A stretch of DNA of 64,000 nt, taken from assembly GCA_017590115.1 (NCBI GenBank), contig JAGGNK010007559.1, positions 4,548,020-4,612,019 of the forward strand. The letters are read 5' to 3'. This document shows, piece by piece, positions 49,101 through 61,255 of the stretch (the stretch's first letter is position 1; the number at the start of each line of letters is the position of its first letter). A program made the position numbers and the translations under genes. A model generated the notes under the pieces. The model was not told the origin of the DNA and did no database searches. It worked only from the letters and a program-made list of their open reading frames with translations. This DNA is from Montifringilla adamsi. Lineage: Eukaryota > Chordata > Aves > Passeriformes > Passeridae.

Positions 49101-52100
49101 CACTCAAAAGTTTCATGGACTGCAAATAGGTGGAACAGCAAAATGAACATAGGGAGAGTGAAGGGAGAGTTTATCTAATGGTTACTCAGTGGACCTGTGA
49201 GAGAGCTGGAATTGGACATTAATATTGTTCCAGTGCCTATTTATCCTTCCTCCTATGGCTTAACAGAAATGTTGGAATTTTGTCCAATTTTGGCTCATTT
49301 AACTTTCATTTCACACCCGCCCCCCTTCAAGAAGTTACCATGGAACTGAATTTTCAAATTACTGACATGCCACATTGGTACTTGTGTTTGAAAAGCCTGC
49401 CAATTAGATTACATTAAGTTAGAACAGAATAAATCTTGTGGCCAATGGATGATTCCATCATTTTTGTTTAAATGAGTCTATATTAAAAAAAAAAGCTTAA
49501 CACTAGGAAATGAACCTGCACTTCAGCAAAAGCTAGAATTTTAGTATTTTTATATCATAGGAAATTTTGATTACTGAGCCCATTATTATGTCACAATCTC
49601 ACAGTTTAAATACAACTGTTAGACTGTGATATCATATTCTTAAAATATAGTTCTTTGGGTTTTCTGAAGAACGCCCAGACACTCAAAAAAAAAAAATTGT
49701 TCAAAGAAGTGCAGTACTTAAAGAATTATTTTTTAGAAGGGTGAGAAATCCAGCCTAACTACCAGCCTCTCCTGAAAATAGGCAATCTAAAAATTGAATG
49801 CTCTGATATATCAGCACACAAGCTGTGCTGGGAGAATACGATGTTGTGAGACACACAAAAAGACAAGTGAAGCAGTTGTGTTTTTTAACACTCAAAGAAG
49901 CACAGATTCAAGCTTAATAGTACCAGTCCACCGCCACAAGGATTGCATAGAATTCTCTTTACTTATACCAGAATTTAGGTTTTATATATAAGTAGTAGGA
50001 AAACCTGATTAATAGAATTCCAAATAATTTTAGAGTTTAAAGAAATAGTTATACACCACTGAAACCAGAAATTTCGGTCAGAGTTTTTCCCACAAACCTA
50101 TCAATGAATCATTGAAGGGCATTTTAATAAGCTGCATTTTGTTCAGTAGGCTTTTGAAAATAATATGGAGAATACAACTGGTATTTTCAGCCAGAATCAT
50201 TCACAGAGCCCTCAAGAAAAATAAGGAGTTCAGGCTTAAACGTGAAATGAATCTTCTCTAATGTTATGTGAAATTCCACAGCTCCATGTAATATGATCTT
50301 CATTCCATAATGGGGGCTCCTATTTAGTTAGCAAAAAATAACAACCTCTCTAAATTACTGCCTTTTGCATATCTCCCACAGATCCGATGGCTCAGATCTT
50401 AGGTTTGGTTAGGGACAAACTCGCAGTGGGTTACAGATATGAAACCTCACTGCACATGAGAAATGCTTACTTTCATCTCCTTCTTCAACCCTAGATTCAG
50501 CCACTCAAAAGAGAAAATCACAGCACAAACAGCAGCCCTAGGAAACCTTGGCAGTACTGAGCTACTGCAGCTCTGTGTTGTCAGTCAGCTGTCAAATGGA
50601 AAAGAAAACTGTTTCTACGTTCAGACAGCATTTCCAAATGTGCACGTGGTGCTCACAGGAGATGACAGTGCGAGAATTCAATGTCACTTGCATACCAGAA
50701 ATACTTTTGAAACGTGAAGCGGGAAATAAAGGAGTGATCACGAGTATACAAGAAAATCCAATAGGATTGCAGTGGCAAGCTTTGAATTTGCAGTGAAAGT
50801 TGTCTCCCTGCAAGATGTGGTTTTTCCAGTGCATGCTGCAAAGCACAGTCAGTTCCTTTTCGTTTCCTTCATCTATCTGTCTACACAAAGCAGCATCTGA
50901 ACTGTATTTCCAAGGAAACAATTATATAAAACCAGGTGTCTTCTCAGAAAACTTTTCCTTGAAAAGCAATCAGGAAAATTAAGGAATTACTGTACTGAAA
51001 ATTAATACATCTAAATGTGTCTATCTGAAAAAAATACATTAAAAAAATGAAATATTAGATACCCCAAATCAGTTTTCAGACATTATTAGAGAGCAATTTC
51101 TGAAGTATAACTATCAGGTAAATAATTTGCTGTAAATAGCACTTTTGAGAAAACTGCTTGCAGATGATTTCCAAATAAAAAAAGGTACAATTCACTGTAA
51201 CATTTGCTTCGAATTATACAACCAACTAATTATGAAGTAGTGTCTTTCAACATGAAATAATTAATACAGCCAATTAGCATACACAGATGGGTGAGAAAAT
51301 TAAGCTTATGAGTGAAGTATGAAAGGAATGGAAATCTGAAAGTAATTACAATGGATTTCCCCCCATTTTCTCTCTATAAAGAGTATGTTATGCTAGTTCC
51401 ATATAAACTAATTTTCACCTCTATCTCTGACAAAACAAGCAGGAAACTGTTACACAATATCACCTATTTGAAATAACACCAGATTTTACTCTTCTTTTTA
51501 AATCCAGGAACAAATGGATAAGGAAATAAAAAAACCTCAAATTGTGTTTCTTTACAATTGACGAGTCATGATTTAAAAAGGTCAAAAAATGACATCTGCA
51601 TTATCTGTCTTGTTCTGAAAATAGCACTGTATTAAGAATAAATGATACAAAAATATCATCAAAAAACCTTAACAAATGAGAAATGAATAGATCAGTCAAG
51701 GATCAGAAATTCCCATCCAAAGCTACTGAGCACTGTTAAATACAATAGGCTCTGAGCCAGTCAGCTGCTCCAGGAGCAAGTTTTGTTTGGTTTGATTCTT
51801 TTGCTGGACAGCACAGAAGATGTAGAAGAGTTTTCTTAGCCACAGGCTGAACACTCTGCAACTTTTTGCTAATACCCACCACTGAAGTGTCTTTGTTCCT
51901 TATTGGCACCTTGTATGAAATCTGAACAGCCAAGCAGAAAGTCTCTTTAACCTCCACTGATACCATCACAGTAGCTGTTAGGGAATCCAAATGTGCAGCA
52001 TCCACCTATGACTTGTTTGGAGATAGATTTTCTTTTAAAATCCTGAAACACATTTTCTCTAAAAATTGCAAAGGCTTAACAATAGTGATTTCATAAGGGA

Positions 52101-55100
52101 AATCACTCTTGTGTCCATAATTTCTTCAAGATAAAGTTCAGGGCAGGAAGAGATGCTGAAAATTGAATCAGTAGCAAAAGACAGAGAGAGGATAGATTAT
52201 AGAGAAACCAAAAGAGATGGAGATTTAAGTTCAGAGATGGAATAATTCCTTGCCTTTCAAGTAGCCATATTCTTGGATAAATAATTCTCACCAGTTAAAA
52301 CTGATACAATTTCAGTCAGTAGAAGAAAGTGAGGTGCTGTTTTAGTAAATAATTGTGTAAGCCCCTATAGATGTGTATCTGGATCATTTAATGAGAAACT
52401 TTAAAAGAAATGGTGCAGGATGTGTTAAGATTTATCTTTAGAATGGATTTGTGACAGGGTAAGGAAAACATGCAGGGGAATTTTAAAAGCAACTTCTGAT
52501 CATAGTTCTTCAATTACAGCAGCAGTTCATAAACAGCTGAAAAAACAGGACACCCTCTCTGTTAAGTGTGTTCAGTGTCAGAGGAAATAGGAATCTGCTT
52601 TTCCAAAAGCTAAACTAAGCAAAACTACATGGACTCTGTGTAACAATGAAAGCAACACTAATTTATTGGATCTTGAGAATATAAGCAAACAATCCAGGAT
52701 CTCTGCTTGAGTATGGGTATACATGTATTTATCTCAAGCTTTTTGTCTTTCTGGAAAGCCTCCACAATCTCAGTCATTTGTACGAACTATTATATAGGGA
52801 AATATAAATGATACCAACTTATTAAAGAGATGGGTAAAGAGCTGTCCTGAAGATTTTAAGTAACAAAAAGGTATTTTATGATAAGAAATCTGTGCAACTG
52901 TTCAACTTGCAGTTTTCTGCTGCAATTCAGCAGCTGTTCTTTACAGTTTGAAGATGCTTCAGTTATGACCTCTGTGCTGCCTGGTTATAAGGTCATTGAA
53001 GACTCCTTTAAAAAAGTTGCATCAAGTTTCCTAAAGAAAATATGTAGATACCTGTTAGATTGTGTCACTCTCTCAGAAAATCAGGATCTTGATTTTCTCC
53101 CTGCTTTGATGGTCACCTTAGTGACAATATTGCATTGAAACACAGTCCTTCAGAGAGGGATTGGGACAAACTGCTCTGGGAGCTCTTCCTTTTGTTTATG
53201 CTTTCTATTGAACAGTCAGAAGTGTGGTGCATTCACTCAGCAAGAATTGTCAGTGCCTTCAACACATGCAAGCTCTTATTCAGCAGAGCTGGCTGCCACC
53301 CAGAAAGACACTGCACTGTCAGTTTGCAAGCAGGTTAAAGCAAAACAGTTTAGTGATAACTTATACCCAGAAATTTATTGCAATGATCAAAATTGCTTTC
53401 TCGCATTTGGAATTTAAAATATAGCATTTTTTAAATTACAGGATAGCATTAAAAAGTCTTTCACACTACCACTGACCATAAAGGTATGAATTTGGAGGAT
53501 TTATGAAATAGTGGAATGATAGCTTGGATCAAGCTTCAAAGTGCTGGTTAATATCTCATTAACTTTGCTACTGAAGGAATCAACCCTTTCTGACTGATGT
53601 CTTAATTATGTCCTAAACAAACCATAACATAGCAATTTCATAAGCACTGGTACATTTCCCTTGCCTCACAGCAGCAAAGCAAAACTGTTTTCTTACATAT
53701 ATTCCTTACTCTGTAAATTTAAAGGGAAAAGACATTTGCTTGATAAATGTCAGAGACTTATTCATGATAAAATATACAAAATTATCAGCAGGAAGGTGTC
53801 CCACATAAATGTTGTGTCCCCAAGTAACCTTCTGTGAAGCTTGAATAACTGTGTGACATAGAACTGCTTCAAAAATGAGGCAATTGAACATATTTTTGAG
53901 CCAATTTACATGAAATAGTTTTTAATGCAATTTGAAGCAAGTCTGCTAGATTATTAAACAGTGACTTTAATAGTTAACAGACACTCCTTTAAGTTTCTAA
54001 TGTAGCTGAAATAACTTCTATCCTAGGAAAAAAATTAATAGAATGAATCCTGCTTTAATCTACATTTTCAGGCTTTTATTAAAGTTGTGCTTTTGATATA
54101 TCTTTCATCTGTCTTCAGCCTGCAACAGCAAAGAGACCTACAGGCCCAGTTCCACCAAAGTGTGAGGCTTTGCACACATTGAGGCTCATGGTTTCCCTTC
54201 TAAATTGTATTAAAGCACCTACACAGCCATTAAACCTCACGTTCCTGCCCCAGAGCCACTTCAGCAGTGACTGTAGGAAGAAATTGTTCTTTGATGACCT
54301 CTCTTGTGAATGAATAATTTTAGACTCTTCTTTATGATTACTCTTGTTTTGCCCACCCACTTACAACATCAACTATAATAAGGCTATTTATAGTAACTAG
54401 TACAAGATAAATTAAACCCACATTTGTGATTTGCATACACAAACCCAGCGCTCCACTTTACAGGGCAAAAACCTTTGTGCCTCAGGAGGGCACTGGCTGA
54501 TGTGTGACTAAGAAGTGCAACTCTGCCATTTTAATATGTGCCTCTTCAACCCTTTTTTGTGATTTTTGAGACACACAGCACGTGGCATTAAACAGCAGAA
54601 GCATCCACACAGCTGCTCTTTGGTATCAAGATCAATGAGCCTGTCAAAATAATCAAAGATGCCTCCTTGTTCATGCAAAAAATACTGAGATTTCCAAGCA
54701 GGGGTGTGGCACCAGGATTCACAGTGCTGTCCTGGAGCCTGGTACAACTCCAGCCACATTCATAGCAGCAGCTTTTCACTGAATTTCATACCAAAATACG
54801 TCCCCATTTGTTCAGGCTTCAAGAAGGCAGTCATTTCATTCAACACTGCTGGTGCTACTGGATTTATAGGATGTGTTTTTAAAAATATTGAGAACAACTA
54901 GTCTGAGGTTACAAGTGCTATCTCAGTCCCTCCTCTCCACTCCAGTCTGCAGCTGGGAGTTTCTAATTACTCCTTGATCTGCCTTTTTCAGAGAAGAAAT
55001 GTAGGTATGGATTGGAAAATTACAAAACCAATGTACAATGGTCAAAGTTTCCAGTTCTCACATCCCTTAGTCAGAAATTCATCCCTAAGCCCAAGAAAAT

Positions 55101-55860
55101 TACTCAAGTGTTGGTATCATTGTGTTTTGATAAAAGCCTCAATTTTTATAAAGATCTTTCAGTGAAAACAGTACAGTAAGAATACATCATTAACTCCTAT
55201 TTAGAGTGATGTGAATGCACCATAATGACCACCCTCTGTTTTGTGCATGAAACCAGCTGAAAGAAACTCCATATATGAAATACAGAAGCTTGGAACATTC
55301 TGCAGTGTGCACAGTGGTTTGAAACAGGAAAAAAACTGCTGCCGAAGTCTTTACAGTATTAAGATATGAATAATGAACATAAACATGTAGTACCTGGTGA
55401 CTAATGGGCATAAAGCTTTCATCTTTCTTTGTGGGAAATCCTATGGAAGGCAAATAAACCCATAGAGACCATTGTAGAAACCCATACCATTTGAGAAAGC
55501 TTTCTTTTATCCCAATAGCTGGCAACAAAATATATGCATTTACAACAGATTTCTTTTTTTTCCTTTTAATCTGTAGCTAACTGCAGTTTTAAAGCCTCTC
55601 ATTTGTTTAACTACCAGGCTGAACAAGCAACGTTGGCATTTAGAAAAAGAAAATAAATCAAAATCCAGTTAAATTTGGCACCTTCCTTGTTCATTCTTCC
55701 CCAATAGTCCTGACTTACGAGTGGTTATTATCCTTTCTCTTCAGATCCTTCTCTAAGCTCTCTCACCAGGATTTCAAAGTTAGATGATCAAATGTGCAAG
55801 AGAGGCACCTAATTTCTCACAGGCACTTCTGAAAGCTCCTGACTAGGTCTACAGTGAACA
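43146..55860. other. Non-coding sequence, upstream intron or flank
   Basis: Mostly AT-rich unique sequence with short A or T runs (for example 49684) and a GC-richer patch at 44080-44290. No exon, RNA gene or clear repeat is recognised. The short open frames here overlap on both strands and show no family resemblance. Confidence 0.6.
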
Positions 55861-55872
55861 ATTTTCTTTCTC

Positions 55873-55907
55873 TTCCCCTGCCCCCCCCTTTTTTTTTTTT
55901 TTTTCCT
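55873..55907. repeat. Polypyrimidine tract
   Basis: A C run followed by a long T run. Simple low-complexity sequence. Confidence 0.85.
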
Positions 55908-55989
55908 GGCCTTTGATCTTTAGAAAGCACAAATGCCATTACAGTGAATAAAGTCATAGCCCACAGAGTCAATCCCCTACTTTTTACCT

Positions 55990-56017
55990 CCCCCCTTCCC
56001 CAGCCAGCCCCCAGCCC
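55990..56017 (-). other. Potential G-quadruplex (minus strand)
   Basis: On the plus strand, C runs of 6, 4, 5 and 3 are separated by TT, AGCCAG and AG. The minus strand therefore has four G runs of at least three with loops of 2, 6 and 2 bases. This is the standard quadruplex pattern. It sits in a pyrimidine-rich region (about 55870-56200) with long T runs. Confidence 0.6.
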
Positions 56018-56639
56018 AGGCAGGCTGCTTAGTTGGGCTCAGAGACAGCAGCAGGTATCATCAGCACTGTGACAAATGAGAATGTGTGTCAGGGGAGGCT
56101 GTTCAAACAAACAGTTGGATGCTTGGGAACACAGACACAAGAGCTAAGATCTAGCTTGCTTTTTTTTTTTTCCTCCTCTCTTTTCTTTCTCCCTCCACCT
56201 TCAAAACAGAAGATTAAGTTTGCTGTGAACATGAGCTGATGAAAAGAATTCAAATAGTGCTTTGAATAGTGCCACTGGGAGTGTCACAGGAGAATTACAA
56301 ATTGCTGCTGGAGACACCAGTCTCCCTTTACAGAAAGTTAACATAAAAGTACACATATCTTCTTTCTATAAGGTACTAACTTGTAAATTAACCTTTAATG
56401 GAGTATAAATGATGTCCTGAAAGAACTGCTTATGCAGCTATATTTATGATCTAGAAAATTGCAAATATTTACAAGATTATAGGTGTTAATGGTCTGTCAA
56501 AAATGTTTGTATATTGTACATGCATTAAACCTAAGTTTAAGACCACCCTGCTATAAAGACCACCCCATTTCTTGTCCCATATAGAATTTCATTTGATTCC
56601 ATATATTCCATTCCTTATAACGAGGCTAGGCCCCAGCAT

Positions 56640-56995
56640 GCACCCAAACCACTCCAGACAGGGAACTGCTCCTCTGTGGGACCCACTGAGAAGCAGAACA
56701 AGTTTCAGCCTCTGTTCCCGGCTCCCTGTGCAGCCAGGGCTGTCTTTGTCATCCACCTCGCTGAAAGGCTGGAGAAGGGCTCCTGACAAAGCAGAGCTGG
56801 ACGGGGTCACCGCAGGCTCAGGAGGACTGAGCAGTGTTTCAGTGCCCTGCGAGGAACATCTCCACCTGCCAGCCCTCCTGCCTCAGTTTCCCCGCCGGGG
56901 CCGGCTCCTCGGGGCAGCCAGAAGGGAAAGGGCTCAGCAGAGCCTGGCTGCTCCCTGCCTTGGTGCTGCTGTCCCCGCAGCAGGTGGACCCAGTT
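56640..56995. other. GC-rich unique patch
   Basis: GC-rich sequence with a few CpG (CCGCCGGGGCCGGC near 56893) that opens a frame of 171 codons on the plus strand. The frame has no recognisable domain, and half of it is explained by composition. It borders the low-complexity block at 57.0-57.4 kb. Confidence 0.4.
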
Positions 56996-57030
56996 CTAAC
57001 TTTTCATTTTCTACATTCAGAAGTGTTATA

Positions 57031-57050
57031 AAACAACAACAACAACAAAA
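57031..57050. repeat. (CAA)n microsatellite
   Basis: AACAACAACAACAAC followed by a run of A. Confidence 0.85.
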
Positions 57051-57079
57051 AAAAGTATTCAAAAATGTTTATTTTAATT

Positions 57080-57400
57080 ACTATTAAGAAATTTTTTTAT
57101 ACCCTTTAAAAATTTTAAACCTACTTGTAATCCCATCTCACAGCAAAAAAAAAACCAAAACAACATTAATAACTAACCAACACCAAAACGTACCACACTC
57201 TTTAATACATTTTAAAAAAAATCTTAAAAAATCTTAAATTAAGAAACCAAAACCACTACAACGTCTCAGATCTGAGTTTTTTGGTTTTGTTTTTGTTTTT
57301 TTAACTTGTTTTTGTTTGTTTGTTTGTTTTTCGTTTTCGTTTTGGTTTTTTCTTTTTTCCTTTTTCTTTTTTTTTCTTTTTTTCTTTTTTTTTTTTCCTA
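57080..57400. repeat. Strand-asymmetric low-complexity block
   Basis: The first part (about 57085-57262) is nearly free of G on the plus strand, about six in 178 bases. The second (about 57275-57398) is G/T-rich and then T-rich, with little C or A. AAACCAAAAC-type words on the left are complementary to GGTTTTGTTTT-type words on the right, so an imperfect hairpin could form. Confidence 0.7.
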
Positions 57401-60400
57401 CTAAGCTCATTATTGAAACTGTAATTGTCTTCAAAAGATTTTGCATTTGAGGTTTTCTATGAGTGCTACGGTGAAATAAAAAGAAAACATCCCCTCTTTG
57501 AGTTAATTCTGTATTTGTCACTGTCTCAAATTTTGCTTTGTAAATAATTATTAATATATCTTTTCTGGGCATAAGTTATGGCAACAATAATTTCAATACA
57601 AGCCAAAATATATTTGCTACTCAAAGCGAGACAATAACTTGTTCTCTGTTCTCTGATCTATTACAGCTTCTTTTCTGGGCAATTGAGTAACTTTCTGTAT
57701 TAGAAATTTGATCCCAACTTCTGAATTGAAATTTCTTTTTCTGAAAACATTGCAAAATAAAAAACAGTTGGACCTTGTTAGTTGTGATAGTGAAATTTCA
57801 GAAAGGTCAAAGTTTGAATTTTGAAAGAGGAGAAACTTTTTTTTGGAAATGCACATAACTCCAAATGTTACAATTTTTAATACTTGCTTTACAAACATAA
57901 TTGAATTCACGCATAAATACAGCTGGGGAAAAATAAATACTTTGGGAACAAATACTTGGGGCTCTGCCCAGGTTTTATTGCAACAGATTATTTTCTTTTG
58001 TAATTTATCATTTGCTGTGCATTATCTTGCTCAATGACTGGAAAAAACCAACGTTCTTCTTTAGGACAAAAAGTCAAAGGAAAACTTGAAAAGGCTCTCT
58101 CCTCCCTGACCTCGTGCACATTTTTATTGATATCAAATTGCTCATATTTTTTTGCCTTGCCATTTTCATTTTTATACCTGCTGGATCAGATCTTCAAATG
58201 ATGTAAACTGGCATTGGCCTAATGGTTTCCATGAAAGTATCAGAGTTGGGGATCTGGCATTAATTATTGGGGATTGTCTGTTATCCAGTGAGATAATGTA
58301 AAAGCAGTTCCTCGCTGAGCTTGAAAGAAAGTGATCTGTGAGTTAAATACAGAGATACAGCTTAAGTGAGGTGATTTTAGGGAAAATTAACTTCTGAGAT
58401 TTTACACAGATCTTCAAATGATAATTATTTTATGTCATAATCTGTGCCAAGAGAGTAACCAAGGTGAAGCTTCTTTAAATTATGAGACATTTTGCTTTCT
58501 CAAAAATACAAAATTCACTTAGATAGCTCAATGAAAGGATGCCATTTGGAATTTTCTTGTTTTACACAGAATGAGCTGCTTACATTGGTTTGGCTGCTAA
58601 AAGTGGTGGAACAAAAACCAAAGATTATATATAATTTTTGGTTTTCAGGCATTATATTTTTGGCAGACAAAACTACACACTTTACAAGGTTCCCAGATAT
58701 TCCTTTCATTTTGAGTGCTTAGTTTTAGTGAGTCTTCTCTCCATCTTCTTCTAAGATTATTCAATCCAAAGGGCTTTTTATACAAGTACCTAGGAAAACA
58801 TCAGGATTTTATTTTCATCAGGATATCTCCCGGTGAGGGATATCCAGAGAGAAGAGATCCAAAGACCAAGATTTCCCACAGGTAAATGAGAGGTTTTTGT
58901 TGCAGGCAAACACTGCACGTCACATTTTCTGTATTTCCAAAGGCTATTCCCCAGTAAACCGAAGCATTATAAACTATGTATTTATAACCCTGCTGTAGAA
59001 CAAACAAAACCACTACACCACGATGTGTCTGGGTCAACAAAATTTGAAGGCTCTACTATAAATTTTTAAGGATGAACACAACAACCTGAGATACCTCTAA
59101 ATTTTCTTTGATCATCAGGGCACTGAACTATACATTTCCATGAATATAATTTGGTTTTTTCCTGCCAATACTCCCACTGGAAGAGTCTTTTCCACCAGCT
59201 GATGGTTCTATCTTGATTTACCTTATATAAACCTATGTATTTGGGGGTAGTTTATATTATGCTAATTTTTTTCCCAGTATGTTTGTTTAGACATGTATAT
59301 CTAACTTATGTGTCTTCACTCCTGTTACTTATACAGAGAGTGATTGTGGGCTTTCAATCAATTAGTTGATTTCAACAGCAGTGAATTGTCCTTATGCCAT
59401 TCGAGTTTCTCCTCTGTAAAAGGAGGATAAAACCTCCTTCCTTTCCTCTCCTCTCTATGTTAATTTTCAGCCTGTAACTTCTTCTGAGCAAGAATTCTGT
59501 TGATCTATGCTGGTTTAGTGCCTGCTACAATGGGTATCTTCTCACAGTGGGGTACTACTATGCTACAAAAAAAAAGGTAAATATTACTGATGGTAAAAAT
59601 ACAGCTCATCGACTAAAGGTGCGTGAAAAGAATTTTGTCCTGTAGGACATCAAAGTTCTTAAAAATTCATATGTCAAGTGTTTCCATCTGAACTAAATTA
59701 GTTTTGTAGAACTAAGATTTCATGGCAAATAAAAATAGTATATCATCTTAATAAAAGCATCATGTGCAAAGGGAAAATAAAAGCAAGAAAGATATAATTT
59801 TATAGTACTTGCACAGTTCTTCTTACTCTGCACTGAAATTCAAAACTACCAAAGAAGCAGCCATCAACAGCCACATAATCAATCTCCTGCAAAGCTGGTG
59901 CTGGTCTCCAACTTATTTGATACAAAGGACAGTGGAAACAATAGGAAAGTTTGCAGGAGTGCAGTAAATAACTCTAATGCTTTGAATTGCAAAGGGTAAG
60001 CAGCCTAGCAAAAGTATTTATCAAAGTCATATTGGGGGAAAGAAACATCACCAAGCAGAACAGTGCGAGCCAGATGCTTGGAGATTAAATGGGGTCAAAA
60101 ATGCAACCCTAATTTTCATAACATCCTCATAAAAATTCACAGGAAACTGCTTTCTGAACCTGTTTTGGAAGAGATTTTTTTGAAAGTTAAAGGGGAGTTA
60201 CAGAATGAGATTCTACTGAATGAGGTCAGAATTACAGAGGAAGAGAAAAATAACCTGTTCATTAAATAAAAATAAGAACATAAAAATCAATACAGAACAA
60301 TGACTAAAAGTAGCTGACAGTTATGTCTAGACTTGTGAGATCAGATTTACATGTTTCAATTTCCACTGGTGTTGAAGGTTCAGATCAGTCAGACCTTTAA

Positions 60401-60767
60401 CCTTTTCAATGAGGAAACCAACCCACTTGACTTTTGTGAACTCACCAGACTTACCCCTAAATATAAATATGAAGTTTAAAAAAAATAGCTTTACTAATAT
60501 TTTCAGTTCCTTTCAACCCTAGGGTCTCTCCCCTCTATATACACACACTGTGCTTGTGCCTCATCCTTCAGTTCTTTAAACCCAGGTGTAAAGAGTAGGA
60601 GCAAGGCTCTAAAACACTTCACTTTTTTTATATATATAAACCCAACTTAAAGTCTATTGAATATAATGGAAGATGACCTAGACTGGCAAAAGACACCACA
60701 TCATCTTCATGAAATAATTGAGATGGAATCTCTCCCACTCTTGGAAAGACCAAGATACCAGAATTCT

Positions 60768-60768
<1 letters not shown>
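57401..60768. other. Non-coding sequence with a possible old SINE piece
   Basis: AT-rich. Near 59400-59575, TTTCTCCTCTGTAAAAGGAG followed by GATAAAACCTCC resembles the 3' part of an ancient SINE such as MIR. Otherwise nothing recognisable. Confidence 0.5.

Positions 60769-60812
<44 letters not shown>
60769..60812. repeat. Run of 44 A
   Basis: An uninterrupted homopolymer. No polyadenylation signal or retrocopy is seen directly upstream, so a retrotransposed tail is not supported. Confidence 0.9.
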
Positions 60813-60814
<2 letters not shown>

Positions 60815-61144
60815 ATTATTCAATAGCTCTATAAATAATGAATGATTTTTTAGTACTTAAAGGAAACAGATTTTTCAAGTTCTCAAGGTGCCCTGTAGTT
60901 GCCATTCAAAAAGCCATCTGACATTTTCTCTCACTGCTAACAGTTCCTGTGCCAGCAGCACCAGGACAATGCTCACAGCAATGACAGGCATTTAATTTTC
61001 AGGCTTTGATGTTGCAAAACAATGCAGTAAAGAGAAATTAAAACTTAACAAATTGATTGACAATTTTCTTTTAGACTCTTCCCTTTCATTTCTACAATAC
61101 CAATTTACCCCCTGCTGACTTGCAAAAGAAACACAGGGTAATTA

Positions 61145-61255
61145 ATTTGCATTAGTGGACAGTGAAGGAATACAGAATGCAAATATGACAGCCATAGCCT
61201 TGGTGTATTTTGGCTGACACTTAGGCTGTATTTATTACCTGACTACAATTTGCAT
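61145..61255. promoter_or_regulatory. Cluster of three POU octamer motifs
   Basis: ATTTGCAT at 61145-61152, ATGCAAAT at 61177-61184 and ATTTGCAT at 61248-61255 are perfect octamers. TAATTAAT-type homeodomain sites lie nearby. The dense arrangement resembles POU or homeodomain enhancers, but function is inferred only. Confidence 0.35.

Noticed and set aside
54508..54779. Minus-strand frame with an acidic, cysteine-containing end
   Set aside because: It looked protein-like, but no family is recognised, a second frame is also open and no convincing splice sites flank it.
56572..57087. 171-codon open frame on the plus strand
   Set aside because: Composition-driven in a GC-rich patch; it runs into the (CAA)n and A tract and has no domain or splice signals.
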